A DNA stretch of 50,838 bases from an uncultured Prevotellaceae bacterium (GTDB taxonomy: Bacteria; Bacteroidota; Bacteroidia; Bacteroidales; Bacteroidaceae). Positions within the stretch are counted from its first letter, which is position 1. Each line of letters opens with the position of its first letter. The notes below the pieces were generated by a model that was not told the origin of the DNA, did no database searches, and saw only the letters and a program-made list of their open reading frames with translations. The stretch covers positions 1-50,838 of the forward strand of contig CADBHI010000030.1 of NCBI GenBank assembly GCA_902794405.1. Direction: 5' to 3'. Shown in pieces: positions 8,434 through 17,764 of this stretch. The position numbers and the translations under genes were made by a program.

Positions 8434-9888
8434 ATGAAAAGACTACATAGCATTCTTGCGGCCCTGACACTGGCTACAGCCGCAAACGCGCAGATTGGCG
8501 CACCATTTATCCACGATCCCTCGACCATCGCCGAGTGCGAGGGGAAATACTATACCTTCGGCACCGGTGGTGGCGGTATCATCTCAGAAGACGGCTGGAC
8601 ATGGAACAGCGGCGCAGAGCGTCCCGGAGGCGGTGCTGCCCCCGATATGATTAAGATTGGCGACCGTTACCTCTGCATCTACGGCGCTACGGGTGGTGGT
8701 CTTGGTGGCGGTCACGCAGGCCGTATCCTCACCATGTGGAACAAGACTCTTGACCCCAAGTCACCGGACTTCAAGTGGTCTGAGGCCGTGGAGGTCTGCT
8801 TCTCCGACGGAATGGAAGATCAGGACGCCATCGACCCGGGTATCATGCTTGACCCCACGACCGGTCGTCTGTGGGTAAGCTACGGCACCTATTTCGGCAC
8901 CATCCGTCTCATTGAGCTCGACCCCACGACGGGATTCCGTAAGAGTGGAAACGTGGAGAAGGATATAGCTATCGACTGTGAGGCCTCTGACCTGATTTAC
9001 CGTAACGGCTGGTACTACCTGCTTGGTACCCACGGCACCTGCTGCGACGGTGTGAACTCTACCTATAATATTGTGGTAGGCCGTTCCAAGAGCGTGGAAG
9101 GCCCTTATATTGACAATGTAGGGCGCGACATGTATCACGGCGGTGGAAAGATGGTGGTTGCTGCTGGCGACCGCAAGACGGGTGCCGGCCACTTCGGACG
9201 TACCATCATCGACGACGGCGTGGAGGTTTGTTCATTCCACTGGGAAGCCGACTTCGACATGGGAGGCAGCTCTACACTGGCCATCCGTCCCCTGCTTTGG
9301 AAGAACGACTGGCCCTACGCCGGCGAACTGTTCAAGGGTGGTACCTTTGAGATTGAGAGTGAGCGTCGCGGCTATGCTCTCGAGCTGGCCGTCGACTTCG
9401 TTCGCATGAACGTAGCCCGTCGTGGTGGATTCGGAAGACCTCAGCAAAATGCTGAGCCTCCCAAGCCCGTAGCTAACCAGACACTTGCCGAGGTTATAGA
9501 CAAATGGCCAAAGGGCGACATTCCTGCCCGTATCGGCGACTATATGTTCCGTCCTTGGCAGCGCTGGACCATCACACCTGTTGAGGGTAAGGGCGGCTAC
9601 CTCGGAAACACCTACTTCAAGATAGTCATCGAGGGAACCGAGCGGGCACTTGCCGCTACAGCCGACAAGGAAGTAACAACCGTTCCTGCCTACACAGGTG
9701 CTGACGAGCAGCTGTGGCGCATTGAGCAGCTCATCGACGGTACTTTCCGCATCATGCCGAAGGTCATCCCCGGCCAAGAGGGGCTGAACAAGAACATCTG
9801 CCTCTACTCTGCAGGCGACTCGACCCCCACACTGGCCGAGTACGATTTCAATAGTGACAATTCGAAATGGAACTTCCGCAATCATTGA
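8434..9888 (+). CDS. GH43 arabinanase/arabinofuranosidase-like enzyme
   Basis: 484 residues with a signal peptide (MKRLHSILAALTLATAANAQ). The GH43 propeller covers about 22-310, with Asp28 (FIHDPST), Asp134 (AIDPGIM) and Glu183 (DCEASDLIY) as the three catalytic acids. RPGGGAAPDMIKIGDRY, YNIVVGRSKSVEGPY and the strand pattern resemble endo-arabinanase-type GH43 members. A low-complexity linker GGFGRPQQNAEPPKP follows at about 328-342, then a C-terminal region of about 130 residues (WRIEQLIDGTFRIMP) that could be a ricin-B-like or other binding module. Its 2-bp spacing to the previous gene makes co-translation likely. Endo or exo mode cannot be read from the sequence. Confidence 0.85.
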   Translation: MKRLHSILAALTLATAANAQIGAPFIHDPSTIAECEGKYYTFGTGGGGIISEDGWTWNSGAERPGGGAAPDMIKIGDRYLCIYGATGGGLGGGHAGRILTMWNKTLDPKSPDFKWSEAVEVCFSDGMEDQDAIDPGIMLDPTTGRLWVSYGTYFGTIRLIELDPTTGFRKSGNVEKDIAIDCEASDLIYRNGWYYLLGTHGTCCDGVNSTYNIVVGRSKSVEGPYIDNVGRDMYHGGGKMVVAAGDRKTGAGHFGRTIIDDGVEVCSFHWEADFDMGGSSTLAIRPLLWKNDWPYAGELFKGGTFEIESERRGYALELAVDFVRMNVARRGGFGRPQQNAEPPKPVANQTLAEVIDKWPKGDIPARIGDYMFRPWQRWTITPVEGKGGYLGNTYFKIVIEGTERALAATADKEVTTVPAYTGADEQLWRIEQLIDGTFRIMPKVIPGQEGLNKNICLYSAGDSTPTLAEYDFNSDNSKWNFRNH

Positions 9889-9894
9889 TTGCGG
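9876..9894 (+). promoter_or_regulatory. Palindrome over the GH43 stop codon
   Basis: CCGCAATCATTGATTGCGG is a near-perfect hairpin sequence that contains the TGA stop of the GH43. It has no T-run, so it may slow decay or limit read-through into GH9 rather than terminate. Weak evidence. Confidence 0.3.
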
Positions 9895-9932
9895 GAGCTC
9901 CTTCCATTTAATCCTTTCTGACCTTTATTTCC

Positions 9933-11660
9933 ATGGCAAAAACTATCTACTCATTACTGTTCGGAGCGCTATTCACGGTTCCGACAGTATGCCAAGCCCA
10001 AATCCGCCTCAATCAGGTCGGCATGTACCCCAAGCAAGAAAAGATTGCTGTCATCGAGGGTACTGCCAAGTCAGTTACCATCAAGGATGCTGCCACAGGT
10101 CGCAAGGCCAGTGTTAAGCCTCGCATACTGCGCACCGCTACCTCACCGTGGTCGGGCAAGAAGCGTACCATCATCGACTTCAGCAGTCTGACACAGCCTG
10201 GCACCTACACCATCAGCAGCGGCAAGGAGACAGCATCGTTCACCATCAAGGATGATGCCTTACGCGATGTCACCGCCGCCACGCTCAAGGCTTTCTACCT
10301 CATCCGCTCTGGCGTAGCCATCGAATCAAAATACGCCGGGGCCTATGCCCGTCCGGTCGGACATCCTGACACACAAGTACTTATCCATCCCTCCGCAGCG
10401 TCATTAGGCCGTCCTGCAGGCTCCGTCATCTCGTCGCCTTATGGCTGGTACGACGCTGGCGATTACAACAAGTACATCGTCAACTCGGCATTCTCCATCG
10501 GCGTCATGCTCTGCAGCTATGAACAAAACCACAGCTATTATCAGAGTCTGAACGTCAACATTCCTGAGAGCACAAACCAGACGGCCGACTTGCTCGACGA
10601 GATGATGTTCAACCTGCGCTGGATGCTCACCATGCAGGATCCCTACGACGGAGGTGTCTACCACAAGCTGACCACGCCCAACTTCGAGGGCTTCGTCATG
10701 CCCGCTGACTGCAAACAACAACGCTACGTTGTACAGAAGAGCACGGCTGCCACACTCGACTTTGCAGCCGTTATGGCTCAGGCTGCCCGCATCTTCAAGG
10801 GCAACAAGGACTACCCGACGTTTGCCGACCAGGCAGCCCGCGCCGCAATGGCCGCCTATGGATGGGCTGAGCGCAATCCCAGCGTGCTCTACCAGCAACG
10901 CAGGATGAGCCAGCAGTTCCAACCAGCCGTAACCACTGGCGAATACGGTGACTTTAACCTCAGCGACGAGTGGTACTGGGCTGCCACTGAGCTCTATCTG
11001 CTTACTGGCGATCAGCAGTTTGCCGACGTCATTGCCAAAAACCAGCCTAACCGTTTCTCGGCACCTACGTGGGGCAATGTTGCCGCCCTCGGCACCTATG
11101 AACTGCTGACAGCAAAGAAAGGGAACAACTCTCAACTTTCAACTCTCAACTCTCAACTTATCAACTACTGCGACAGCCTCGTCGCCACTACGCCCAAGTC
11201 CTCGTTCCAGACACCTAACGGCAATTCGCCACGCGACTTCGGCTGGGGCTGTCTGGCAGAGACATTCGGTACCAACGGTCTGACACTCTGTTACGCCTAC
11301 AGGCTGACAGGCGACAAAAAATACCTGACCGCTGCTCTCGAGGATGCTGAGTACGTCTTAGGGCGCAACGCAACAGGTTACTGCTACATTACGGGATTCG
11401 GAACGAAGAGTCCAATGCATCCCCACCATCGCATCTCCGAGGCCGACGGCATCGAAGCCCCATTCCCGGGTTTGGTGGCTGGTGGTCCTAACCCTGGACA
11501 GCAGGACATAGCCGAGGTAAAATCCTATACCTCGAAACAGCCCGACGAATCCTACGCTGATGCCATGCAGTCGTATGCCAGCAATGAGATAGCCATCAAC
11601 TGGAACGCCTCCATTCTCGCCCTCCTTGGGTGGCTGGAAGCTGAGCAACATGAACAATAA
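9933..11660 (+). CDS. GH9 endo-beta-1,4-glucanase
   Basis: 575 residues with a signal peptide ending near CQAQ. Residues 24-105 are the N-terminal Ig-like CelD_N domain (IRLNQVGMYPKQEKIAVIEG). The GH9 (alpha/alpha)6 barrel follows, with YDAGDYNKY (Asp174 and Asp177, water-activating base) and SYASNEIAINWN (Glu552, proton donor), plus HPHHR near the active site. It should cut beta-1,4-glucan or xyloglucan backbones. An odd point is a tandem CTCAACT DNA repeat at 11126-11166 that encodes NSQLSTLNSQLIN, in frame, in a loop between barrel helices. Third gene of the operon; 44-bp gap before and 21 bp after. Confidence 0.9.
   Translation: MAKTIYSLLFGALFTVPTVCQAQIRLNQVGMYPKQEKIAVIEGTAKSVTIKDAATGRKASVKPRILRTATSPWSGKKRTIIDFSSLTQPGTYTISSGKETASFTIKDDALRDVTAATLKAFYLIRSGVAIESKYAGAYARPVGHPDTQVLIHPSAASLGRPAGSVISSPYGWYDAGDYNKYIVNSAFSIGVMLCSYEQNHSYYQSLNVNIPESTNQTADLLDEMMFNLRWMLTMQDPYDGGVYHKLTTPNFEGFVMPADCKQQRYVVQKSTAATLDFAAVMAQAARIFKGNKDYPTFADQAARAAMAAYGWAERNPSVLYQQRRMSQQFQPAVTTGEYGDFNLSDEWYWAATELYLLTGDQQFADVIAKNQPNRFSAPTWGNVAALGTYELLTAKKGNNSQLSTLNSQLINYCDSLVATTPKSSFQTPNGNSPRDFGWGCLAETFGTNGLTLCYAYRLTGDKKYLTAALEDAEYVLGRNATGYCYITGFGTKSPMHPHHRISEADGIEAPFPGLVAGGPNPGQQDIAEVKSYTSKQPDESYADAMQSYASNEIAINWNASILALLGWLEAEQHEQ
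11126..11166 (+). repeat. CTCAACT 7-bp tandem repeat inside GH9
   Basis: About five imperfect copies of CTCAACT (one is TTCAACT) lie within the coding sequence. They encode a Ser/Gln/Leu/Asn-rich stretch not expected in GH9. Similar 7-9-bp repeats occur at 20101-20210, 26591-26648 and 40183-40210. Confidence 0.7.
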
Positions 11661-11681
11661 TAATACTAATACAAAGACTTT

Positions 11682-13037
11682 ATGAACAACAAGGAACAGA
11701 ACATTAGCAGACGGGAATTCCTACGGCGTATCGGAATCGGAGCCGGGTCGGCGGTGGCACTGATGGCCCTTGACCCAATGAATGTCCTGGCACAGGACAA
11801 GAAAGACAACAACGTGCCTATCCGCATGACCTACCGCGTGCAACACGGATCAGGCGAGCAGATTTCACTTCTCGGCTTCGGCATGATGCGTCTGCCCAAT
11901 AACCAGGACGAGGTGAACCAGTTAGTGGACTACGCCATCGAGCACGGCGTCAACTATTACGACACCGCTCCTATGTACATGGGGGGACAGTCGGAAGTGC
12001 TGATGGGCAACGCCTTGTCGCGTCACCCCCGTAACAAGTACTACGTAGCCACGAAGATGTCGAACCAGAACCGTCGCTTATGGTCGTTCGAGGAATCAAA
12101 GGCTATGTATGAGCGGTCAATGGAGAAGCTGAAGGTCGACTACATCGACTACTACCTGCTCCACAGTATCGGCGGTGGCATGGACTCGCTGAAGGGACGC
12201 TTCCTCGATAACGGTGTGCTCGAATTCCTGCTCAAGGAGCGCAAGGAAGGCCGCATCAAGCACCTCGGATTCTCCTATCACGGCGACGTGCGCGACTTCG
12301 ACTGGCTGCTCGACCGTCAGGATGAGTACCACTGGGACTTCGTGCAAATACAAATGAACTTCCTCGACTGGCGTCATGCCTCCATGCGCGGTGGCAGACG
12401 CTCGGATGCCGATGCCGAATATCTGTACGACAAGTGTGAGAAGACCGGCGTGCAATGCGTCGTCATGGAACCCCTGCGCGGCGGTGCCTTCGGACGCATG
12501 GCACAAGAACTGACCGACCAGCTCAAAGCCGTACACCCCGATGACAGCACAGCACGATGGGCATTCCGCTGGGTTGGCTCCTACCCCAATATTCTGACCA
12601 CGTTGAGTGGCATGAACCGCATGGATCATCTGGAGGAGAACGTCAAGACCTTCTCGCCGCTCGAGGTGTGTACCGAGGCCGAGAACAAACTGCTGGCCAA
12701 GATTGCCGATGAAATGTCGGGAGTGCCCACTATTCCCTGCACTACCTGCGAATACTGCATGCCCTGCCCTTACGAAGTCAACATCCCAGGCAACTTCGCC
12801 TATTACAACGAGTGTGTCAACAACCACATCCTGCCGCTGCCCGATAAGTCGGCGGCCGACTTTGCCGAGCGCAAGCAGAAGTTCATGGAAGGCTACAAGA
12901 AGGCTCTGCCCGAAGAGAAGAACTGGGCCTACGCCTGCCAGGACTGCGAAGAATGCCTATCAAAGTGTCCGCAGCAGATACGTATCCCGAATCAGTTAGC
13001 ACGTATCGTAGAAACCCTGCGCGGGCCACGTACCTAA
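11682..13037 (+). CDS. Tat-signal aldo/keto reductase with 4Fe-4S ferredoxin end
   Basis: 451 residues. The N-terminus has a twin-arginine motif (SRREFLRR) and a hydrophobic stretch (IGAGSAVALMALDP), so export in folded, cofactor-loaded form is likely. The aldo/keto reductase barrel (about 48-350) has LLGFGMMRLP, the catalytic Tyr region NYYDTAPMYMGGQSE and YIDYYLLHSI. The C-terminus carries two Cys clusters, CTTCEYCMPCPYEVNIP and CQDCEECLSKCPQQIRIP, typical of the ferredoxin-like fusion seen in many anaerobe aldo/keto reductases. Substrate unknown. Its place as last gene of a GH43-GH43-GH9 operon suggests a role on a sugar or a lignin-linked aldehyde, but that is inference. A hairpin follows the stop. 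Confidence 0.87.
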   Translation: MNNKEQNISRREFLRRIGIGAGSAVALMALDPMNVLAQDKKDNNVPIRMTYRVQHGSGEQISLLGFGMMRLPNNQDEVNQLVDYAIEHGVNYYDTAPMYMGGQSEVLMGNALSRHPRNKYYVATKMSNQNRRLWSFEESKAMYERSMEKLKVDYIDYYLLHSIGGGMDSLKGRFLDNGVLEFLLKERKEGRIKHLGFSYHGDVRDFDWLLDRQDEYHWDFVQIQMNFLDWRHASMRGGRRSDADAEYLYDKCEKTGVQCVVMEPLRGGAFGRMAQELTDQLKAVHPDDSTARWAFRWVGSYPNILTTLSGMNRMDHLEENVKTFSPLEVCTEAENKLLAKIADEMSGVPTIPCTTCEYCMPCPYEVNIPGNFAYYNECVNNHILPLPDKSAADFAERKQKFMEGYKKALPEEKNWAYACQDCEECLSKCPQQIRIPNQLARIVETLRGPRT

Positions 13038-13044
13038 ACCAATG

Positions 13045-13079
13045 CTGCCGGTCTCCGCACATAAGGCGACGACCGGCAG
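13045..13079. terminator. Hairpin between convergent AKR and GH97 genes
   Basis: CTGCCGGTC (13045-13053) pairs with GACCGGCAG (13071-13079) across a 17-base loop. It sits between two converging stops. The T-run is poor, so termination is plausible rather than certain. Confidence 0.5.
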
Positions 13080-13105
13080 TATCCCGTCTTCAAACCGTAT
13101 AACCT

Positions 13106-14896
13106 TTATCGCGTCATACGGAAGATAAAACCTCCTCGCGGCTGACAAGTGACAGTAGCGGGGAGTTTTTGTATGGTCTCAATGCGCCAAGGGTCGTCCT
13201 TGCTGCCACTGTCGGCAAACATCGTAACGGTATATTTACCCTTGACAAAATCAAGGGGCACAGACAAGGTCTTCTCGTTGTCGGTACCGTTGATGCCGGC
13301 TACGTACCACGTATTACCGCTGCGACGCGCCAGCACGCAGCTCTCACCGGGATAGCCACTAATGAAGCGGGTCTCGTCCCATGCTGCAGGCAGCATCCCC
13401 AAGAAGTCCTGCACGGTCTGCGGCTGCGCCAGGAAACTCTCAGGACGGTCGGCCAAGTGCTGCAGACCACTCTCAAAGAGCACCGTCAACGCCAGCTCAT
13501 GGGCATGACTCGTGATGTGCGGATGCTGCGAGTCGCTGAAGGCACAGGGGGTATAATCCATCGGACCGATAACGTTGCGGGTAAAGGGCAACGTGGCGTT
13601 GTGGCAAGCCGCCTTGTCGGTAAATGTCGGCACATTGTTGTACCACTCAGCACCGTAGACGCCTTCTGTCGACAGCAGGTTCGGGTAGGTGCGCTGCCAT
13701 CCGCGGGGCACGGTAGCGCCGTGGAAGTTCACCAGCAGGTGATGGCGGGCGGCACTCTCCAGCAGGTCGATGCAGTAGTCCATATTCTTCTGGTTCTCGC
13801 CGCTGAAGAAGTCAATCTTCACACCGGCCACACCTATTTTTTCGCACCATGCGAACTCCTTTTCCCTATCCTCGGGCTTATTCAGACGGAACTTCGGCGT
13901 CGGCGCACCGTCAATCCATCCCACGCTCGAGTTATACCATATCATTGGCTTCACACCCTTCGACTTGGCGTATGAAACGGCATCTTCCACCGTCTTGCCA
14001 TCCTTCATCCGATCCCACTCGGCGTCAATCAGCACGTAAGGCAGCTTCAGCGTGGCAGCCAGGTCGGTATACTTCTTGATGATATTATAGTCGTCCGAAC
14101 CGTGGTTGTAGGCCCAGTAGACCCACGACACCACGCCAGGCTTGATCCAACTCGTATCTTCGAGCTTGCAAGGTTCGCTGACATCAGTAACCAGTGTCGA
14201 CTCCACCACGTCGCCCAGCGAACCGAGAATGACCAGTCGCCACGGCGAGTTGGCTTTGTTCTCGCCCTCGTCCTGCACCACGCGGTACACCTCGCCCTCG
14301 TTATACATCGACGAAGCGCTCTGTCCCTTTTCAATATTAGCCTCTGTCAGCAGCGCGAACACGCCGTCCTTCAGTTCCACCAAAGCCGGGAAACTCCAAC
14401 GTACGCAGTTGCCGTCGGCATCCTTCGACACGGCGCTGAACGACCGCTGTGCCTTCTCCTTATAAGTCGTCATCAATGGATAGAAGTTCTCGGCGCCGTC
14501 AGTCCACTGCATCATCCAGCGCTTCGTACCCTCGGGAATGACGTAGGCGGCCTGCTCCTTCACAGGTTGTTCGTAGCGGTAGGCCAGACCATCGTTATAC
14601 AGACGCAGCGTCATCTGCCCCACCCTATACTCGTTGGCCTCGTTCGTGCAATGACTGCGCTTGCCCTCAATCATCGTGTAGTCAGCCTTCACCTTCTTGG
14701 CTTTCAGCCCTTTCAGAGGCGTTGCAGCCTCAGCCGCCTTCATCGTGAGCACCTGCTGGCCCTGATAGCCGATGACCCACTGGCCATCTTTTGCCTCCAC
14801 CGTCAGCTTTCCGTTGGGCGACGTTAGCCTCTGGGCCGTTGCCGTCATCGTCAGGCTCGCCATAACGAGCCACAAGAATAATCTATATTTCATCAT
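13106..14896 (-). CDS. GH97 alpha-glycosidase, probably retaining type
   Basis: 596 residues with signal peptide MMKYRLFLWLVMASLTMTATAQ. The N-terminal beta-sandwich begins LTSPNGKLTVEAKDGQWVIG, the barrel has VLIDAEWD (about 288-295) and AGVKIDFFSG, and a C-terminal sandwich ends GGFIFRMTR, the SusB-family layout. In GH97 the retaining alpha-galactosidase branch uses an Asp nucleophile in a VKxDFF motif, while inverting SusB lacks it. Here Asp362 is present, and Glu411 (LLSTEGV) is a candidate acid/base. I therefore favour an alpha-galactosidase-like or other retaining alpha-glycosidase. It is 21 bp downstream of the GH10 stop and should be co-transcribed with it. Confidence 0.87.
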   Translation of the reverse strand: MMKYRLFLWLVMASLTMTATAQRLTSPNGKLTVEAKDGQWVIGYQGQQVLTMKAAEAATPLKGLKAKKVKADYTMIEGKRSHCTNEANEYRVGQMTLRLYNDGLAYRYEQPVKEQAAYVIPEGTKRWMMQWTDGAENFYPLMTTYKEKAQRSFSAVSKDADGNCVRWSFPALVELKDGVFALLTEANIEKGQSASSMYNEGEVYRVVQDEGENKANSPWRLVILGSLGDVVESTLVTDVSEPCKLEDTSWIKPGVVSWVYWAYNHGSDDYNIIKKYTDLAATLKLPYVLIDAEWDRMKDGKTVEDAVSYAKSKGVKPMIWYNSSVGWIDGAPTPKFRLNKPEDREKEFAWCEKIGVAGVKIDFFSGENQKNMDYCIDLLESAARHHLLVNFHGATVPRGWQRTYPNLLSTEGVYGAEWYNNVPTFTDKAACHNATLPFTRNVIGPMDYTPCAFSDSQHPHITSHAHELALTVLFESGLQHLADRPESFLAQPQTVQDFLGMLPAAWDETRFISGYPGESCVLARRSGNTWYVAGINGTDNEKTLSVPLDFVKGKYTVTMFADSGSKDDPWRIETIQKLPATVTCQPRGGFIFRMTR

Positions 14897-14917
14897 TCTG
14901 CTTGTTGTTTATTCATT

Positions 14918-17557
14918 TTATCTCTTGATGCGCTTATTGCCGTCCACGACGTAGACACCACTCGGCAGCGTGTTCCACTGCTCGGTAGTACCCACCATCA
15001 CACCCTGCAAGGTATATACAGCAGCATTCTGTTCCTTAGCTTCGACGGCCATAATGCCAGACGGGTTCAGGCTCTTGAACTCAAGTTTGTCGATGTTACA
15101 ATTGATGCCGTCGATGGTGATGCGCAGAATCTGCTCACCAGCATTCAGCGTCACCTTGTCGACCTTCACCACCTTATAGGTATCCCAATTGTTATTACCT
15201 GTCTGTGGTACATTGATCTTAAACAGGTCGGTGACCTTTCCATTCTTGACCAGTCCAACGGTGAATCCCGAGCCCGTGGTTCCCGACGAAACGGTAGCCT
15301 CGCAAGCGTAATCGCCAGCTTCTGTCACATTCACGCTGTACTCTGTCCACTCACCCTTGGCAGTATAGCCAATGGCTGAGCCTCCATTGCCCTTGACCAA
15401 GTCAAGACCTTCATTGTCGGTACGGTATTTGGCGTCGCCCTGGTCGTTATCGTCGCTGTCGTGGAAGGTCAGGCCCTCACCGCCCTTGTCGAAGTTCTCG
15501 GCCTGGATGACACCTGGAATATCTATCACATTCTTATAAGGAACGCGTTTACCTGTTACCTTCAAGGTCTTGGCCGCTGACATCTTTTCCTTACCCTCGG
15601 CATCAGTGGCGATGGCCGTAATGGAATAGGTGCCTTTCTCGGTGGGTTCGAACTCAAATTCATAAGGAGCCTCATCTACCGTACCTATCAACAGGTTATT
15701 GGCATAGAACTTGACGTTAGCAATGGTACTCGTTGTCGATTTAGCAGTCACATTGATGGTTGCCTTGTCCCCCACAGGAACACTTGTAGGCTTGACTGAC
15801 GAGACGTTGACCGTCATCTTGCTATCCTCGTCGCAACGGGTGAAGGTCATCTTGTCGATATAGAAACCACCCTTGGTGATGTTCAGGCAGAACACGTGGC
15901 GACCTGCCGTCAAGGGTATCTGCATGCGACCGTGCAGGGTCTTAAATTCGGTGTTCGAACCCGTCTTGGGCACATCAACATACTCCGTCAGGAAGTCCAG
16001 GTTGTCCAGGCCATACTCTGCAATATAGAACGAGCCACCCGTCTTGGCTGAGGCCACGTCAATGTCATAGGAATACAGGCCATCCTCCTTCACGTCGACG
16101 GTATATTCCATCCAGCTGGCATCCTTCGTGGCTGAAGAAGAGGCACGGGTGTTGTAGTTGAACGGAGCATTGTTATAGGTCACGCTGGCAGCGCCCTTGT
16201 CAAACTCGGCTGCGTTGATGGTACAAGGCAGTTCGGGTACCGTCTCATTATAGGGAGCACGCTTGACCGTCGAGGTGAGTACCGACACACGCGATAGGCG
16301 CTCATACTTGTTGCCATCGTTGGTATAGACGATGGCCTTCAGCGTCCTGGTGCCAGTAGCCGTCGAGGGCAGCTGATACTCTGTGACATAAGGCTCCTGG
16401 GTCATCTTGGCTATCAGACTCGTACCGTCATACAGCTCCACCTTTTCGATAGCAATGTCAGGATTCTCTTTCTTGGCGTCGTCGGTTATATGGGTACGCA
16501 CCTTGATAGGCAGCACGTCGCCCTTGGCCACCTTGAAGTCCTTCGGCCTTACATACACGCCCACCCGCTTCTTCATGCCGGGATAGGGACTCTTCGCATT
16601 CTTAGCCTTGTCGGTAGTCATATACTGCTTCAGCCAGGTCATGGCCGGACGCTCCTTACCGTTCTTGTAAAGACCGGAGTTGTCCACCCACGTAGCGCCG
16701 TGGATATAACCCCACAGAGTAACGCCGGCACAATAGTCAGCCTCCCACATCAGGGGTAATATGCTCTCATACTGGGCTTTCTGCTTATTGTCGTCGGCAA
16801 CGTCGATATCCAGCTCAGTAATAAACATCGGCATCTTCAGCGCATCTTGCTGCTTTTTCAGTGCACTCTTCAACTCCGAAGCACTGATATCATTCACATC
16901 GTGCGACTGGTTTCCGTAGGCATCGATGGGTGCGCCGGCATCGCGCAGGGTACGAACTAGTGTAATGTAGTTGTCAATGTCCCACCTGATGGAGTTATAG
17001 TCATTATAGATGAGTATCGAGTTGGGGAACCGCTCGTAGGCCATCTCGAAGGCCTTGATAAGCCAGTCATAGCCTGTCTTGCCACCACCTCCAAGGGTCT
17101 CCTTCATCATCGGGTTACCCTGCTGGTGCATGCCGATAGCCTCATTCACCACGTCAATCATCGGCAGCGTATTGTATTTCTTCTTCACGGCATCAAACCA
17201 CTTCACGATGGCCGCATAGCGATCTTTCGGCGTCAGGTTGGGCAGCCATCCCGGGTACTGAGCACCCCACACCAGCGCATGGAACTTATAGGTGAACTTG
17301 TGCTGCTTGGCATAGTTGAAGGCGTTATCGCAGCCCCAGTTATATTGGTTGCGTGTTCCCTCCACCGACGACCACTTCGATTCGTTCTCACAGGTAATCT
17401 GGTTCCAGAGCTTGTAATACTGAGGCACTCCACCCCCTGCTTCCACCTGATACCTGGTCGTGATGTTACCCAGAAACTTGTCGGGATTCGACGATAGCTG
17501 AGCCTTTACCGTCATCGACAAACCCAACAATCCCACAGAAAGTAATAATTTCTTCAT
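14918..17557 (-). CDS. GH10 endo-beta-1,4-xylanase with CBM6-like and Ig-like modules
   Basis: 879 residues from ATG 17557. A longer frame to 17590 exists, but MKKLLLSVGLLGLSMTVKAQ is a clean signal peptide. GH10 occupies about 30-330, with acid/base Glu139 (DVVNEAI) and nucleophile Glu248 (FITELDI). After it come a short Ig-like strand set (about 345-445), a CBM6-like module (about 460-590, INAAEFDKGAASVTYNN), an Ig-like domain (about 600-680, NVKFYANNLLIGTVDEAPYE) and a second CBM6-like module (about 690-830, GVIQAENFDKGGEGL). The tail VYTLQGVMVG plus PSGVYVVDGNKRIKR looks like a C-terminal sorting tail. It should be exported to cut the xylan backbone. First gene of the GH10-GH97 operon. 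Confidence 0.92.
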   Translation of the reverse strand: MKKLLLSVGLLGLSMTVKAQLSSNPDKFLGNITTRYQVEAGGGVPQYYKLWNQITCENESKWSSVEGTRNQYNWGCDNAFNYAKQHKFTYKFHALVWGAQYPGWLPNLTPKDRYAAIVKWFDAVKKKYNTLPMIDVVNEAIGMHQQGNPMMKETLGGGGKTGYDWLIKAFEMAYERFPNSILIYNDYNSIRWDIDNYITLVRTLRDAGAPIDAYGNQSHDVNDISASELKSALKKQQDALKMPMFITELDIDVADDNKQKAQYESILPLMWEADYCAGVTLWGYIHGATWVDNSGLYKNGKERPAMTWLKQYMTTDKAKNAKSPYPGMKKRVGVYVRPKDFKVAKGDVLPIKVRTHITDDAKKENPDIAIEKVELYDGTSLIAKMTQEPYVTEYQLPSTATGTRTLKAIVYTNDGNKYERLSRVSVLTSTVKRAPYNETVPELPCTINAAEFDKGAASVTYNNAPFNYNTRASSSATKDASWMEYTVDVKEDGLYSYDIDVASAKTGGSFYIAEYGLDNLDFLTEYVDVPKTGSNTEFKTLHGRMQIPLTAGRHVFCLNITKGGFYIDKMTFTRCDEDSKMTVNVSSVKPTSVPVGDKATINVTAKSTTSTIANVKFYANNLLIGTVDEAPYEFEFEPTEKGTYSITAIATDAEGKEKMSAAKTLKVTGKRVPYKNVIDIPGVIQAENFDKGGEGLTFHDSDDNDQGDAKYRTDNEGLDLVKGNGGSAIGYTAKGEWTEYSVNVTEAGDYACEATVSSGTTGSGFTVGLVKNGKVTDLFKINVPQTGNNNWDTYKVVKVDKVTLNAGEQILRITIDGINCNIDKLEFKSLNPSGIMAVEAKEQNAAVYTLQGVMVGTTEQWNTLPSGVYVVDGNKRIKR

Positions 17558-17601
17558 GTCTTTTATAGTTTTTAGTAATACAATTCTCATGATTTAACAT
17601 G

Positions 17602-17609
17602 CAAAGATA
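17602..17609 (-). promoter_or_regulatory. -7 box TATCTTTG of the GH10-GH97 operon
   Basis: TATCTTTGC on the minus strand lies 44 bases before the GH10 ATG and just 11 bases before the alternative upstream ATG at 17590, which supports the shorter protein. Confidence 0.5.
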
Positions 17610-17728
17610 TAAAAAACTAATTAAATAAGGTGTGAGCCCATGCCAAAGAGAAACAATCAAAAAAATAATTGAGACATCAAGAAACGTGAAGAACACAGTA
17701 AAGGCATAAGAATGTCAGAAAAAAAGTG

Positions 17729-17736
17729 TAACTTTG
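17729..17736 (+). promoter_or_regulatory. -7 box TAACTTTG of the GH43 at 17765
   Basis: TAACTTTGCAGCC, 28 bases before the ATG. The 13 bases are identical to those before the orphan tail at 447-659. Confidence 0.5.
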
Positions 17737-17764
17737 CAGCCTGAAAACCCAAAACTAATAAACC

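Noticed and set aside
10404-11135. 243-codon minus-strand frame opposite GH9
   Set aside because: Antisense to the GH9 barrel; no independent support.
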